Below the pieces are notes generated by a model. It had not been told where the DNA came from. It saw only the letters and a program-made list of their open reading frames with translations, and searched no databases. Below, piece after piece: positions 1-5,753 of a DNA stretch of 6,225 bases. The stretch comes from Nitrospirota bacterium (GTDB lineage Bacteria; Nitrospirota_A; Leptospirillia; Leptospirillales; Leptospirillaceae): contig DAHWGX010000081.1 in the NCBI GenBank assembly GCA_027335985.1, positions 1 through 6,225 on the forward strand, given 5' to 3'. The translations under genes and the position numbers were made by a program. Numbering within the stretch: the first letter of the stretch is position 1; every line of letters starts with the position of its first letter.

Positions 1-156
1 GTTGGACCGGAAGGGGCCGGGAACCCCCGCCCGCGAGGCCTCCTCCTTGACGACCTCCAGCAGGGGAAGCGCCCCCCTCTGGAGGCAGGATCCCCGGGGA
101 TGGTCGGCCGGACGTTCGTTGGTGCAGAGGAAAAGATGATACCGGTAGCGGCTCAT
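1..156 (-). CDS. Thioredoxin-fold (2Fe-2S) ferredoxin, N-terminal part
   Basis: The reading frame opens at an ATG (154-156 on the plus strand) behind a good AAGGAG ribosome site six bases upstream, and runs off the window after 52 residues. The N-terminus reads MSRYRYHLFLCTNERP, followed by HPRGSC. This is the typical start of the small thioredoxin-fold 2Fe-2S ferredoxins related to the NuoE subunit. Cys11 and Cys24 (C-x12-C) match the first two cluster ligands of that family. The other two ligands, expected in a Cys-x3-Cys pair about 30-40 residues later, lie outside the window. Members are about 100 residues long, soluble, and carry single electrons to partners that are often unknown. The gene faces away from the rest of the window and has no visible operon partner here. 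The family call is quite secure from the motif; the partner and pathway cannot be inferred. Confidence 0.85.
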   Translation of the reverse strand, partial: MSRYRYHLFLCTNERPADHPRGSCLQRGALPLLEVVKEEASRAGVPGPFRSN

Positions 157-421
157 GGAACTCCTTTTGTGGTTTTTTGTGGCGCTTTTGGGTGATCCCG
201 GCGTTTTGACCGGATGGACGGGGACCTTGTTCCCGGACCGATTCCGGAAAAAAAGATACGTTCTTTGTTTGTCCTCTTGATCCAAAATTGTAAAATCCAC
301 CGGTTCTTTCCGGGAGATGAGGGTCGGTTGGTGGCTGGCACGAGGATCTCGGGTTGCGATTTCGGCGCGTGTTCACCCATTTTACACGGATTCGGACCGG
401 TACGAAACGGAAGTGACCGGT
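157..421. other. Intergenic region between ferredoxin gene and insertion-sequence remnant
   Basis: No convincing gene was found on either strand; the open frames here lack ribosome sites and protein character. On the minus strand this must hold the ferredoxin promoter. The best -10-like hexamer is TACAAT (292 to 287), but it has no acceptable -35 at 16-18 bases, so I do not call it. The last bases before the insertion-sequence end read ACCGGT (416-421), a palindrome containing the CCGG that also borders the second insertion-sequence copy. Confidence 0.5.
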
Positions 422-490
422 CAGCAATTCAAAATCTGGATCTGATTTTTCAGCAAAAACTTACGGTTACACCTGAAAAACACTGGACAC
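422..490 (+). repeat. 69-bp direct repeat, copy 1 (insertion-sequence left end)
   Basis: This segment matches 5119-5187 over 69 bases with a single difference (C473 here, A5170 there). It starts with CAGCAATTCAAAATC, which is the terminal inverted repeat of the element. Both copies point the same way and lie 4697 bp apart. Confidence 0.95.
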
Positions 491-497
491 ACCGCCG

Positions 498-1151
498 AAG
501 GGCGGATTCCACTGTCTCTTCCATTGCAAGCCCTCCTCACACTCCGCGACCGCCGAGAGGGTCGACGACTTCGCCCGTGCAGGAAGGACCGGAACCCACA
601 GCGTCGTCCTCGAGAAAAGCCAGGGAAAGCTCAAGGGCAATCGGATCCCCAAGGTCGTCCGGGAGCTCTGGTCCTTCCGCTTCATGGCCGATCCTCCCCT
701 TCGCGGATCGGACGGCACCCTTCTTTCGAACTGGTTCGAACTCACCGACACCGACTGCGAGACCGGAAAGGTCCTCTATCACAAGGCCTGGATCACCGAC
801 CCTCCGCTCACCGAAGACTCTCTCGTCGGGCTCGCCAAGGCCGGCCCGGCCCGATGGAAGATCGAAAACGCGCACATCCAGATTCTGAAGCCCGGGGGCT
901 ACCGCCTCGAGCACAACTTCGGCCACGGCCAGCGCCATCTCTCCAATCCCTCCCCTCGATGAACATTCTGGCCTTCCTCGTGCACACGGTCTTCGAGTTC
1001 TTCGACGACCGCTACCGCACCCTCCGCTTCCGCTGGCTCCCGGGTCGCCTTCTTCCAGCGGTTTGCGAGTCTCCTCGAATGGGTCCTCTTCGACGACTGG
1101 GAGCATGTCATTGCCGTCAAGTTCGCCAGTCTCCGGGTCGATACCAGCTGA
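498..1151 (+). pseudogene. DDE-type transposase, 5'-truncated and frameshifted
   Basis: Reading frame 0 from about 498 gives KGGFHCLFHCKPSSH, then FRFMADPPLRG, LLSNWFELTDTD, GKVLYHKAWITD, ARWKIENAHIQILK and YRLEHNFGHGQRHLS. This is the C-terminal half of an IS4-superfamily-like DDE transposase: the acidic residue in RWKIEN is the expected last catalytic residue, and the LEHNFGHG block follows it. About one base is lost near 945-960, so the sequence moves to frame 2 (MNILAFLVHTVFEFFDDRYRTLR). It returns to frame 0 near 1030-1050 and ends with FFQRFASLLEW, FDDWEHVIAV and RVDTS before TGA (1149-1151). The first two catalytic aspartates and the start codon are missing. With a truncated 5' end and two compensating shifts, this is dead. 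The exact family within the DDE group cannot be fixed by eye. Confidence 0.85.
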
Positions 1152-1436
1152 GCGTCCTTCCCGACCCCTGATTTTTCTCCCTCCGCTGCACTCCTTATCG
1201 GGACGATGCTCCCGCTGTCCCGATTGCCCTCATCTCTCCGGGATTTTTCGTGCCTGTTTTGGAAAACAGGAGGAGAACCCTCTTCCCTGATCCTGTCTGA
1301 ACCGCATTCCGAGAACCTTGATGGCCTCCCTTTCCTCTTCCGGAACTCCGAAAGGAATTGTTTCTGCTCCCTCTCACGGGAGGTTGGGGGACTCATAGCC
1401 CCAAACCTGAATCGCTGGAAAGGGCTGGGCCCTCCC
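1152..1436. other. Convergent intergenic region with several inverted repeats
   Basis: This lies between the 3' end of the transposase remnant (plus) and the 3' end of the lipoprotein gene (minus). I see no gene. It contains an 8-bp perfect inverted repeat, ATCGGGAC/GTCCCGAT, with a 12-base loop (1197-1224). There is also a palindrome, CCTGTTTTGGAAAACAGG (1253-1270), and an imperfect 10-bp hairpin at 1381-1408. The right part of the insertion sequence should end somewhere here, but no clear terminal repeat was recognised. Confidence 0.5.
1381..1408 (-). terminator. Hairpin downstream of the PelC-like gene, possible terminator
   Basis: AGGTTGGGGG and CCCCAAACCT form a 10-bp stem with one mismatch and an 8-base loop, about 28 bases past the lipoprotein stop codon. 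There is no T-run on either side, so it is not a classic intrinsic terminator. It may slow transcription or protect the 3' end of the mRNA. Confidence 0.35.
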
Positions 1437-2003
1437 CTATCCGCCTTCCCGCAGCATCCGTTCGACCGCCCGGTCCACCAGGGCTCTTCCGAAGGAGGAG
1501 AGCGTGTCCCTGCAAACCCAGAAACAGGAATCCACCCGACTGACTGCCCCGGTCCAGAGGGTTCGTCCGGTGAGGGTCGACACCATCTTCCAGGTGAAGC
1601 CAACGACCGGTTCTGTCGAAAGTCCCCGGCGGTATTCGTACTCCGTGACGACCCCGAAAAGGACGGCATCGATCCGCTCCCGGGACAGCTCCGTGAGAAG
1701 CGCCGGTGGCAGGGCTCCGCTCCGGGAGACGGCGGAAATGTCTTTTATGATTCCGGGAGTCGCGGAGACCAGATACATGGCCCGATGCAGGTCGAGGGAG
1801 GAGACGAAAAGTGATGAGAGGGTCCGCCCCGCTTCCGGGGTTTGGCTGAGATTCTCGAAGGGAAGCACGAGAACGCTCTTGCCCAGAAGGGGGTCCGCGG
1901 GAGGCGGAAGGCTTCCTCCGCATCCCCCGGTCAGGAGGAGGAGTGTGAAAAGGAGGGCGTTCAGGAGCAGGAAAATTCCGAATTTCGAAGACGGGCGGTC
2001 CAT
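1437..2003 (-). CDS. PelC-like outer-membrane lipoprotein
   Basis: 188 residues. The N-terminus has a hydrophobic stretch (about residues 9-24) ending in LLTGGC, a lipobox-like site with Cys28 as the likely lipidated residue. The mature part starts with VLVLPFENLSQTPEAGR (about 44-60), then IDAVLFGVVTEYEYRRGL (111-128), EPVVGF and a TGRTLWTG strand. This is the pattern of the PelC/LpoB/CsgG-type periplasmic lipoprotein fold. The ENLSxTPxAG and YxYRxGLxxEPxVG blocks, the position of Trp162 and the location right after a PelB-like gene favour PelC, which forms a ring at the outer membrane that guides Pel polysaccharide to the porin. The gene starts 13 bases after its upstream neighbour stops, so the two are probably cotranscribed. 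An unusual CFWVC (160-164) puts two cysteines around that Trp. Other members of this fold, such as GNA1162-type lipoproteins, are the alternative. Confidence 0.75.
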   Translation of the reverse strand: MDRPSSKFGIFLLLNALLFTLLLLTGGCGGSLPPPADPLLGKSVLVLPFENLSQTPEAGRTLSSLFVSSLDLHRAMYLVSATPGIIKDISAVSRSGALPPALLTELSRERIDAVLFGVVTEYEYRRGLSTEPVVGFTWKMVSTLTGRTLWTGAVSRVDSCFWVCRDTLSSFGRALVDRAVERMLREGG

Positions 2004-2009
2004 CCGCAT

Positions 2010-2015
2010 TCCTTT
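2010..2015 (-). promoter_or_regulatory. Ribosome binding site deciding the start of the PelC-like gene
   Basis: AAAGGA on the minus strand directly abuts an ATG at 2009 but sits six bases from a second in-frame ATG at 2003. The second spacing is the normal one, so 2003 is taken as the start. The choice changes the protein by only two residues (Met-Arg). Confidence 0.6.
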
Positions 2016-2016
2016 C

Positions 2017-3504
2017 TCAGAAAAAGAGGTTGAGGCCCAGCATGAGTTCTTCCGACGGGCCGGAATAGAGGGTCGATTCTCCGAAATAGACGCTGTTGGC
2101 AAAAAGGGACCCGTGGGGAGAGACGGGATAGCGGAGCCCCAGGACCCCTTCGTAGGAGGTCACGTGGTTGTAGAAGTCGCTGAACCCTCCGAGCTGTCCG
2201 TTCAGGGAAAGACCGTTGCCGTAGTTTCTGGCGACGTTCAGAGCGACCATGAGATATTGCTGGCGCATGATTTCGGGGACGAGGGCTGCGACGGCAGGCG
2301 TTCGGGCTTCGATCGTCCAGTCGTCGTATCCCGCCATCAGGTCGAGGGACGGGACTCGGGCCAGCTGGACGTCCATGTATCCGAATGTGTTGTGGAGAAA
2401 TCCATACGGAATGGCCCCGTTCTCGAGGGTTAGATCGTAGAGCCAGGCGCTGAGTCCCGCGGAAACCCGGTCCGCGATCTGGAGCACGGCCGACAGGGAG
2501 CCGCCGCTCTCCAGTCCTCCCAGCTGGACGGACTGGCCGAAATCCCCCCAGATCATGTCGTCCATTCCCTGAAGATCGACGGTGAGGTCCTGGGACTCGT
2601 AGAGGACGTGCCCGTAGAATCCTCCCCGGTTCAGGGAGCTGTCTCCCCCTTCGAAGAGGAGGGCCAGACGGCCCCCCCATTGCAACTCGAAGCCTCCATA
2701 GCTCCAGTTGGCGGATCCTGCGGCCCTTCCGGAGGAAAGTCCTTCATATTCGGTGGAGCCGGCCAGAAACCGGAGATTGTCGGCCATGGGGGTTTCGACC
2801 TGGGCGTCGCCGGCGAAGACCGCGCCTCCCTGGTAGCCGATCCCCAGGACCGACAGTCCGGACTCCCAGCTGGGCAGAATCTCCGGCAGGAGCGGTTCGG
2901 GGGAAAAAGGCGCCTGGATCTCCCCCAATGAAAAGAGGTGCTGGTCCATGGGGACCGGATTCGGAAGGCGATTTCCGGTAAAGGAATAGGTGCTCAGAAG
3001 ATCCTTCCTCACGAGAGCGTTTTCGGGGTAGTTCTTTTGGAGGTCTTTCAGGATTCTTCGGGCCTTCTCCACCTCTCCCTCACGGATCAAGATTTCGGCC
3101 TTCAGTATGTTGAGGTCCATGTTGCCGGGATCGATCGTCAGCCCGCTTTGCAGGGTTCTCAGGCTCCGTTGGAAAAATCCGATTTTCTTCTCGACGTAGG
3201 CCTCTAGATAGATGGCCGTCAGGTCCCGGGGGTGACGATCGGCATAGCTCTTCGCGAGGCGGTAGGACTTCGGAAGGCGGCCCTCGCGGATCAGCCTTAT
3301 GATGTCGTTCACCTCCCGGTCCCGGAACGTTATTCGCGGGAGGTTCGTTCCGGATTCTGGAAGTCCGGCCTGCGGATCCGGAGAGGAACCGGTTGCAAAG
3401 GCGGAAGGGAGGTCCGGGCAGAGAGAAAACAGCGCGAGAACAGTCCAAAGAATCGCGGTAGAGAAAGTGGGACGTATGGGATTTTCATGGGGTATTCCTT
3501 TCAT
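2017..3504 (-). CDS. PelB-like TPR plus outer-membrane beta-barrel protein (short form)
   Basis: 495 residues from the ATG at 3504. That start gives a proper signal peptide: hydrophobic core TAILWTVLALFSL, cleavage after SAFA at residue 37. An upstream ATG at 3549 has no ribosome site and would bury the signal. Residues about 62-180 are helical TPR-like repeats (EGRLPKSYRLAKSYADRHP, then TLQSGLTIDPGN, EKARRILKDLQKNYPEN). From about 215 to the end there are alternating polar/hydrophobic strands rich in Gly, Tyr and Trp, ending in LMLGLNLFF. The final Phe is the usual outer-membrane barrel signal. TPR plus barrel, followed by a PelC-like lipoprotein, suggests PelB, the exit porin of Pel polysaccharide. 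Pseudomonas PelB is about 1190 residues with many more TPRs, so this is a strongly shortened version. PgaA/BcsC-type porins share the plan and are the alternative. No export substrate can be read from the sequence. Confidence 0.75.
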   Translation of the reverse strand: MKGIPHENPIRPTFSTAILWTVLALFSLCPDLPSAFATGSSPDPQAGLPESGTNLPRITFRDREVNDIIRLIREGRLPKSYRLAKSYADRHPRDLTAIYLEAYVEKKIGFFQRSLRTLQSGLTIDPGNMDLNILKAEILIREGEVEKARRILKDLQKNYPENALVRKDLLSTYSFTGNRLPNPVPMDQHLFSLGEIQAPFSPEPLLPEILPSWESGLSVLGIGYQGGAVFAGDAQVETPMADNLRFLAGSTEYEGLSSGRAAGSANWSYGGFELQWGGRLALLFEGGDSSLNRGGFYGHVLYESQDLTVDLQGMDDMIWGDFGQSVQLGGLESGGSLSAVLQIADRVSAGLSAWLYDLTLENGAIPYGFLHNTFGYMDVQLARVPSLDLMAGYDDWTIEARTPAVAALVPEIMRQQYLMVALNVARNYGNGLSLNGQLGGFSDFYNHVTSYEGVLGLRYPVSPHGSLFANSVYFGESTLYSGPSEELMLGLNLFF

Positions 3505-3623
3505 GGGATGGTCTCTTTCGGGGCCCTGTGCCGGAAAAATATGGGACATGGGCCAATCAGGGTCGGAAGGTCCGGTCCCTCTCAGTCATCGAGTGGATCG
3601 GCGGCGATCCGAGCCGATGGGAA

Positions 3624-3644
3624 GGGGGGAGCCGGGCTCCCCCC
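3624..3644 (-). terminator. Strong GC hairpin downstream of the Ser-rich gene, probable attenuator or terminator
   Basis: GGGGGGAGCC and GGCTCCCCCC form a perfect 10-bp inverted repeat around one base (in practice a shorter stem with a small loop), 15 bases past the stop codon of the 3660-4823 gene. On the minus strand it is followed by only two Ts, so termination may be partial. A second hairpin, GGATCG/CGATCC, follows at 3595-3610. Together they may separate expression of the Ser-rich gene from the PelB-like gene. Confidence 0.45.
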
Positions 3645-3659
3645 TCCGAGTTGCGAGGG

Positions 3660-4823
3660 TTATTTCCTGTCGGCGTGATGGACGACGGGGTGGGTGCCCG
3701 AGCCTCCATGGGAGGAAGACTTGGGGGTCGCATGTCTGCCCGTTTCATCCCGGCGAAGGTCCGCCCGGGCGATTCTGAGAGACTTGACCGCACTCGAGAG
3801 CTTCGATCTCAGGGTCTTGATGGCGCTCCTTTCTGACTTGAGCGTCGATGCGGATGCGTCGTCGCTGTCCGAGAGCCCCTTGATGTCCGTCGACAGCAAG
3901 CGGCGGTCCTTGGCCACTTCGGCGACGAGCATTTTGACGGCCTTCTTGTCCGAAGCGAGATCGCCGGGCCCATTCCTGTCCTTCGAGGGCGCCGTGGTCG
4001 AATCGGACTTCAGGTCGATCCGGTAGGCCCGGAGCATGTCGCGGTACCTGTCCTCGAGATTCCTGGCTTTCTGGAGGGCCAGCTCCTCCCTGAGAAGCGT
4101 AGTCCGGATACGGGACTCCAGATTCCGGTTCCTCGCCAGATCTTTCCTGTCGGACGCGAGATCCTTTTTGGTCGCGGCGACGTTGGCGGCCGTCCCTGTC
4201 GAGGAGGGGGCGGATGTGGAGGAAGATGCTACGCCGCCCGACTTGGTGGAGGTTGTCGAGGGCGTGTCGGAGGAGCGCGAACTCACCGTGGTGGAAGCAG
4301 AACCGGAGGGGGAGGTGGTCTTTCCGGATCTCCCGCCCGAAGAGGCGGTGGCGGAACTGCTCCCCTTGCCGGAGGAAGTTCCCGACGAGGCTGATCCCGT
4401 GGAGGCGCTTCCTCCAGTGCCGCGACCGATCTTCGCGGCGGTTGAAGAGGGGTTGAGAGAGGCGAGATCCGTCCTGATGTCCGAAGCGTTTTTCGAAATG
4501 TCGGACGCCAGGCTCTTCCGGTCTGCGACCTCCTTCGCGATCTGGGACTTGATCGACGCGACGAGTGTCTTTTCCTTTTTTAGTTTCGCAAGGAGGCTGC
4601 TGATGGCTTTTTTGTCGGATGCGACGTGCGTCGAGGATGAAGTCGGCGAGACGGAAGATGAGGGGGAAGGTGTCGTTGCGCTTGAGGTGGAACCGCTTCC
4701 CGAAGAGGAAACGGAAGGGGGGAGTGCCGCCGTCGCCGCTCCGGCTCCCATGAAGCCGCAGAGAGCCGTAACCGTTCCGGCGACTGTAACCGTAAGAATG
4801 GGATTCATTCTCTTTGTTTTCAT
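3660..4823 (-). CDS. Secreted Ser/Thr/Gly-rich coiled-coil protein of unknown function
   Basis: 387 residues. The start at 4823 has a clear AAGGAG site six bases upstream and gives a signal peptide (MKTKRMNPILTVTVAG, then CGFMGAGAATAA, cleavage near residue 30-33); a longer frame upstream has no such support. After the signal comes a Ser/Pro/Thr linker (about 34-66), then a charged helical block (67-122) with VASDKKAISSLLAKLKKEK. Next is a long Ser/Gly/Thr linker (124-212) and a second charged helical region (213-272). A third block opens with LASDKKAVKMLVAEVAKDRR (289-308) and runs to about 358, and the tail is His/Ser/Gly-rich, ending HHADRK. The ASDKKA opening occurs twice and ASDRK once more, pointing to duplicated helical units. 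I recognise no enzyme domain. It could be a cell-surface or periplasmic fibrous protein, perhaps matrix-related given the export genes downstream. That role is inference. Confidence 0.8.
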   Translation of the reverse strand: MKTKRMNPILTVTVAGTVTALCGFMGAGAATAALPPSVSSSGSGSTSSATTPSPSSSVSPTSSSTHVASDKKAISSLLAKLKKEKTLVASIKSQIAKEVADRKSLASDISKNASDIRTDLASLNPSSTAAKIGRGTGGSASTGSASSGTSSGKGSSSATASSGGRSGKTTSPSGSASTTVSSRSSDTPSTTSTKSGGVASSSTSAPSSTGTAANVAATKKDLASDRKDLARNRNLESRIRTTLLREELALQKARNLEDRYRDMLRAYRIDLKSDSTTAPSKDRNGPGDLASDKKAVKMLVAEVAKDRRLLSTDIKGLSDSDDASASTLKSERSAIKTLRSKLSSAVKSLRIARADLRRDETGRHATPKSSSHGGSGTHPVVHHADRK

Positions 4824-5112
4824 TGTTCTCTCCTTGCGATATAAGGTGGATGAGGGAAGTGCCGAATGACGAGGCGACCTTTTCCATCCAGTATGGGAGA
4901 AGGCCTCGCAGCCCTGATTGCCATGGAGCATCTTCGGCACGCACTCAGGATAACGCAAAGCGATCGCGATGGATGTGACGACAGGCAAGCGTTTTCTTGA
5001 TCTAAGGCATGCAATTTATTGACATGGATCACTTTTTTTATGGCATTACTTTATGGAAAATATAAGAACCTGAGTGAATCCCAGGGACATCGGCCTTTCC
5101 GAAGGTTTGATC
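4824..5112. other. Intergenic region upstream of the Ser-rich gene, no gene seen
   Basis: This holds the leader of the minus-strand Ser-rich gene and the flank of insertion-sequence copy B. No frame here looks coding. The part nearest the gene contains nested inverted repeats (4859-4940). The part from about 5000 to 5070 is markedly AT-rich, as expected for a promoter region, and includes TTGACATGGATCAC at 5019-5032. That could be read either as a -35 hexamer on the plus strand or as a CRP/FNR-type palindrome. I could not fix a -10 partner on either strand. Confidence 0.5.
4859..4940 (-). promoter_or_regulatory. Nested inverted repeats in the leader of the Ser-rich gene
   Basis: Three pairing arms are nested. 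The outer arm is GTGCCGAA (4859-4866) with TTCGGCAC (4933-4940), 8 bp perfect. The middle arm is CGAGGC (4870-4875) with GCCTCG (4903-4908), 6 bp perfect. The inner arm is CCTTTTCCAT (4878-4887) with ATGGGAGAAGG (4893-4903), imperfect. The structure would end about 24 bases before the ribosome site of the 3660-4823 gene. It may be a cis-acting RNA leader. I recognise no known riboswitch class. Confidence 0.4.
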
Positions 5113-5127
5113 CTCCGGCAGCAATTC
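5113..5127 (+). repeat. Left terminal inverted repeat of element B
   Basis: The sequence CTCCGGCAGCAATTC is the exact reverse complement of 5754-5768. The inner nine bases, CAGCAATTC, are also present at the left end of remnant A (422-430), which suggests they are the true tip of the element. Confidence 0.85.
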
Positions 5128-5187
5128 AAAATCTGGATCTGATTTTTCAGCAAAAACTTACGGTTACACATGAAAAACACTGGACAC
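5119..5187 (+). repeat. 69-bp direct repeat, copy 2 (insertion-sequence left end)
   Basis: Matches 422-490 with one difference. It covers the left terminal repeat, the untranslated leader and the first codons, if the ATG at 5170-5172 is the start. That ATG is CTG in copy 1. Confidence 0.95.
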
Positions 5188-5505
5188 GCCGCGTGTTTTC
5201 AGAATTCTTGGGGCATGGAGACCTTCCGGATTCCAAACTCCATCCCGAATGCCATTTCCATCAAGGCCCAGGTCCTTGTCGAGCGGATCGCGGCGGCCTT
5301 CCGGGCTCTTCCGGACGGCCGGAAGCCCGGCAACAATCGCAGGCATTCCCGGTTCGACGCCGCCTGCTCGACCTTTTCCGTCTTCTTCACCCCATGTGCT
5401 TCGTTTCTGGCCATCCAGAAGAATCTGACGCAGTCGACCGCTTCGACGACTGGGGACCATGTCATCGCCGTCATGTTCGCCAGACTCCGGGTCGATACAA
5501 GCTGA
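5170..5505 (+). pseudogene. Transposase with N-terminus joined to last residues, central domain deleted
   Basis: One open frame of 111 codons. After a poorly conserved start (MKNTGHAACFQNS; METFRI at 5215 is the other possible start, neither with a good ribosome site) it reads VERIAAAFRALPDGRK, then SRFDAACSTFSVFFTPCASFLAIQKNL. This is the N-terminal region of the same transposase family as remnant A: a P-D-x-R block, a D-A-x-x-S block and an FF-x4-SFLA-x-Q block. The frame then passes into HVIAVMFARLRVDTS and stop, the extreme C-terminus, which matches FDDWEHVIAVKFASLRVDTS of remnant A at the DNA level (5441-5505 against 1088-1151, with a few changes and one base inserted). All catalytic residues are gone. 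It might still make a small protein from the transposase N-terminus, but I expect a dead remnant. Confidence 0.8.
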
Positions 5506-5548
5506 AATGCTGCCCCCTTCCGCCTTCCGCTGACAATCTCCACCGCAA

Positions 5549-5594
5549 CCGACCCGACATCTCCGTCCTGTGGTCGGGGGCCATCGGGTTTTTT
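5549..5594 (+). terminator. Terminator-like hairpin and T-run after the transposase remnant
   Basis: ACCCGA (5552-5557) can pair with TCGGGT (5584-5589), or CCCGAC (5553-5558) with GTCGGG (5573-5578). The first pairing leads straight into a run of six Ts (5589-5594). It lies 44 bases after the transposase stop and inside the element, so it would end transcription of the insertion sequence. Confidence 0.45.
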
Positions 5595-5641
5595 CCTCCT
5601 TTGATCCTCATTCCCGAAAAAAGACCCCTCGTGATCCCTCC

Positions 5642-5664
5642 AAGAGCTCCGATCGAGAGCTCTT
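5642..5664. repeat. Perfect 8-bp inverted repeat in the 3' part of element B
   Basis: AAGAGCTC and GAGCTCTT around a 7-base loop. No T-run follows on either strand. The rest of 5595-5753 holds no gene that I can support; it is the non-coding right arm of the element. Confidence 0.6.
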
Positions 5665-5753
5665 CTCCCATGGTTTAGCGCTCTTCCCTCCGTCGATACG
5701 CCTCCGTCTGGGTTCTTATCCGCCTTTTTTTTATCGTCGACTTCCAAAATTTA

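Larger units (their letters stand above)
422..1151 (+). mobile_element. Insertion-sequence remnant A: left end plus C-terminal half of transposase
   Basis: The first 69 bases are the same left end seen in the better preserved copy at 5113-5768. About ten bases later the sequence jumps into the interior of a DDE transposase gene, which continues to a stop at 1151. The whole N-terminal coding region has therefore been deleted. The position corresponding to the ATG of the other copy is CTG here (473-475). I could not find a right-end inverted repeat, so the 3' limit given is the transposase stop, not the true end of the element. The remnant cannot move by itself. The left end is bordered by CCGG (417-420). 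Confidence 0.75.

Noticed and set aside
287..292. TACAAT as the -10 of the ferredoxin promoter
   Set aside because: The hexamer is good but no acceptable -35 occurs at 16-18 bases, and the leader would be long.
1345..1366. GAATTG followed by TTTCTGCT as the right terminal repeat of remnant A
   Set aside because: Only six consecutive bases match the right end of element B and the inner part does not align, so it is not better than chance.
899..1669. Long minus-strand open frame of 256 codons
   Set aside because: It lies opposite the recognisable transposase remnant and the lipoprotein gene, and its composition (Arg/Ser/Gly/Pro) is that of an antisense shadow.
4839..4844. TTATAT as a -10 box on the minus strand for the Ser-rich gene
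   Set aside because: Transcription would begin inside or next to the AAGGAG ribosome site (4830-4835), and the -35 partner TTCGGC is poor. A start further upstream is more likely.
4036..4869. Plus-strand open frame of 277 codons rich in Glu and Val
   Set aside because: It is the mirror of the Ser/Thr-rich gene on the minus strand; that gene has a ribosome site and a signal peptide, and this frame has neither.
5199..5747. Minus-strand open frame of 182 codons inside element B
   Set aside because: The plus-strand frame carries recognisable transposase blocks. The minus frame has none and includes the terminator region.
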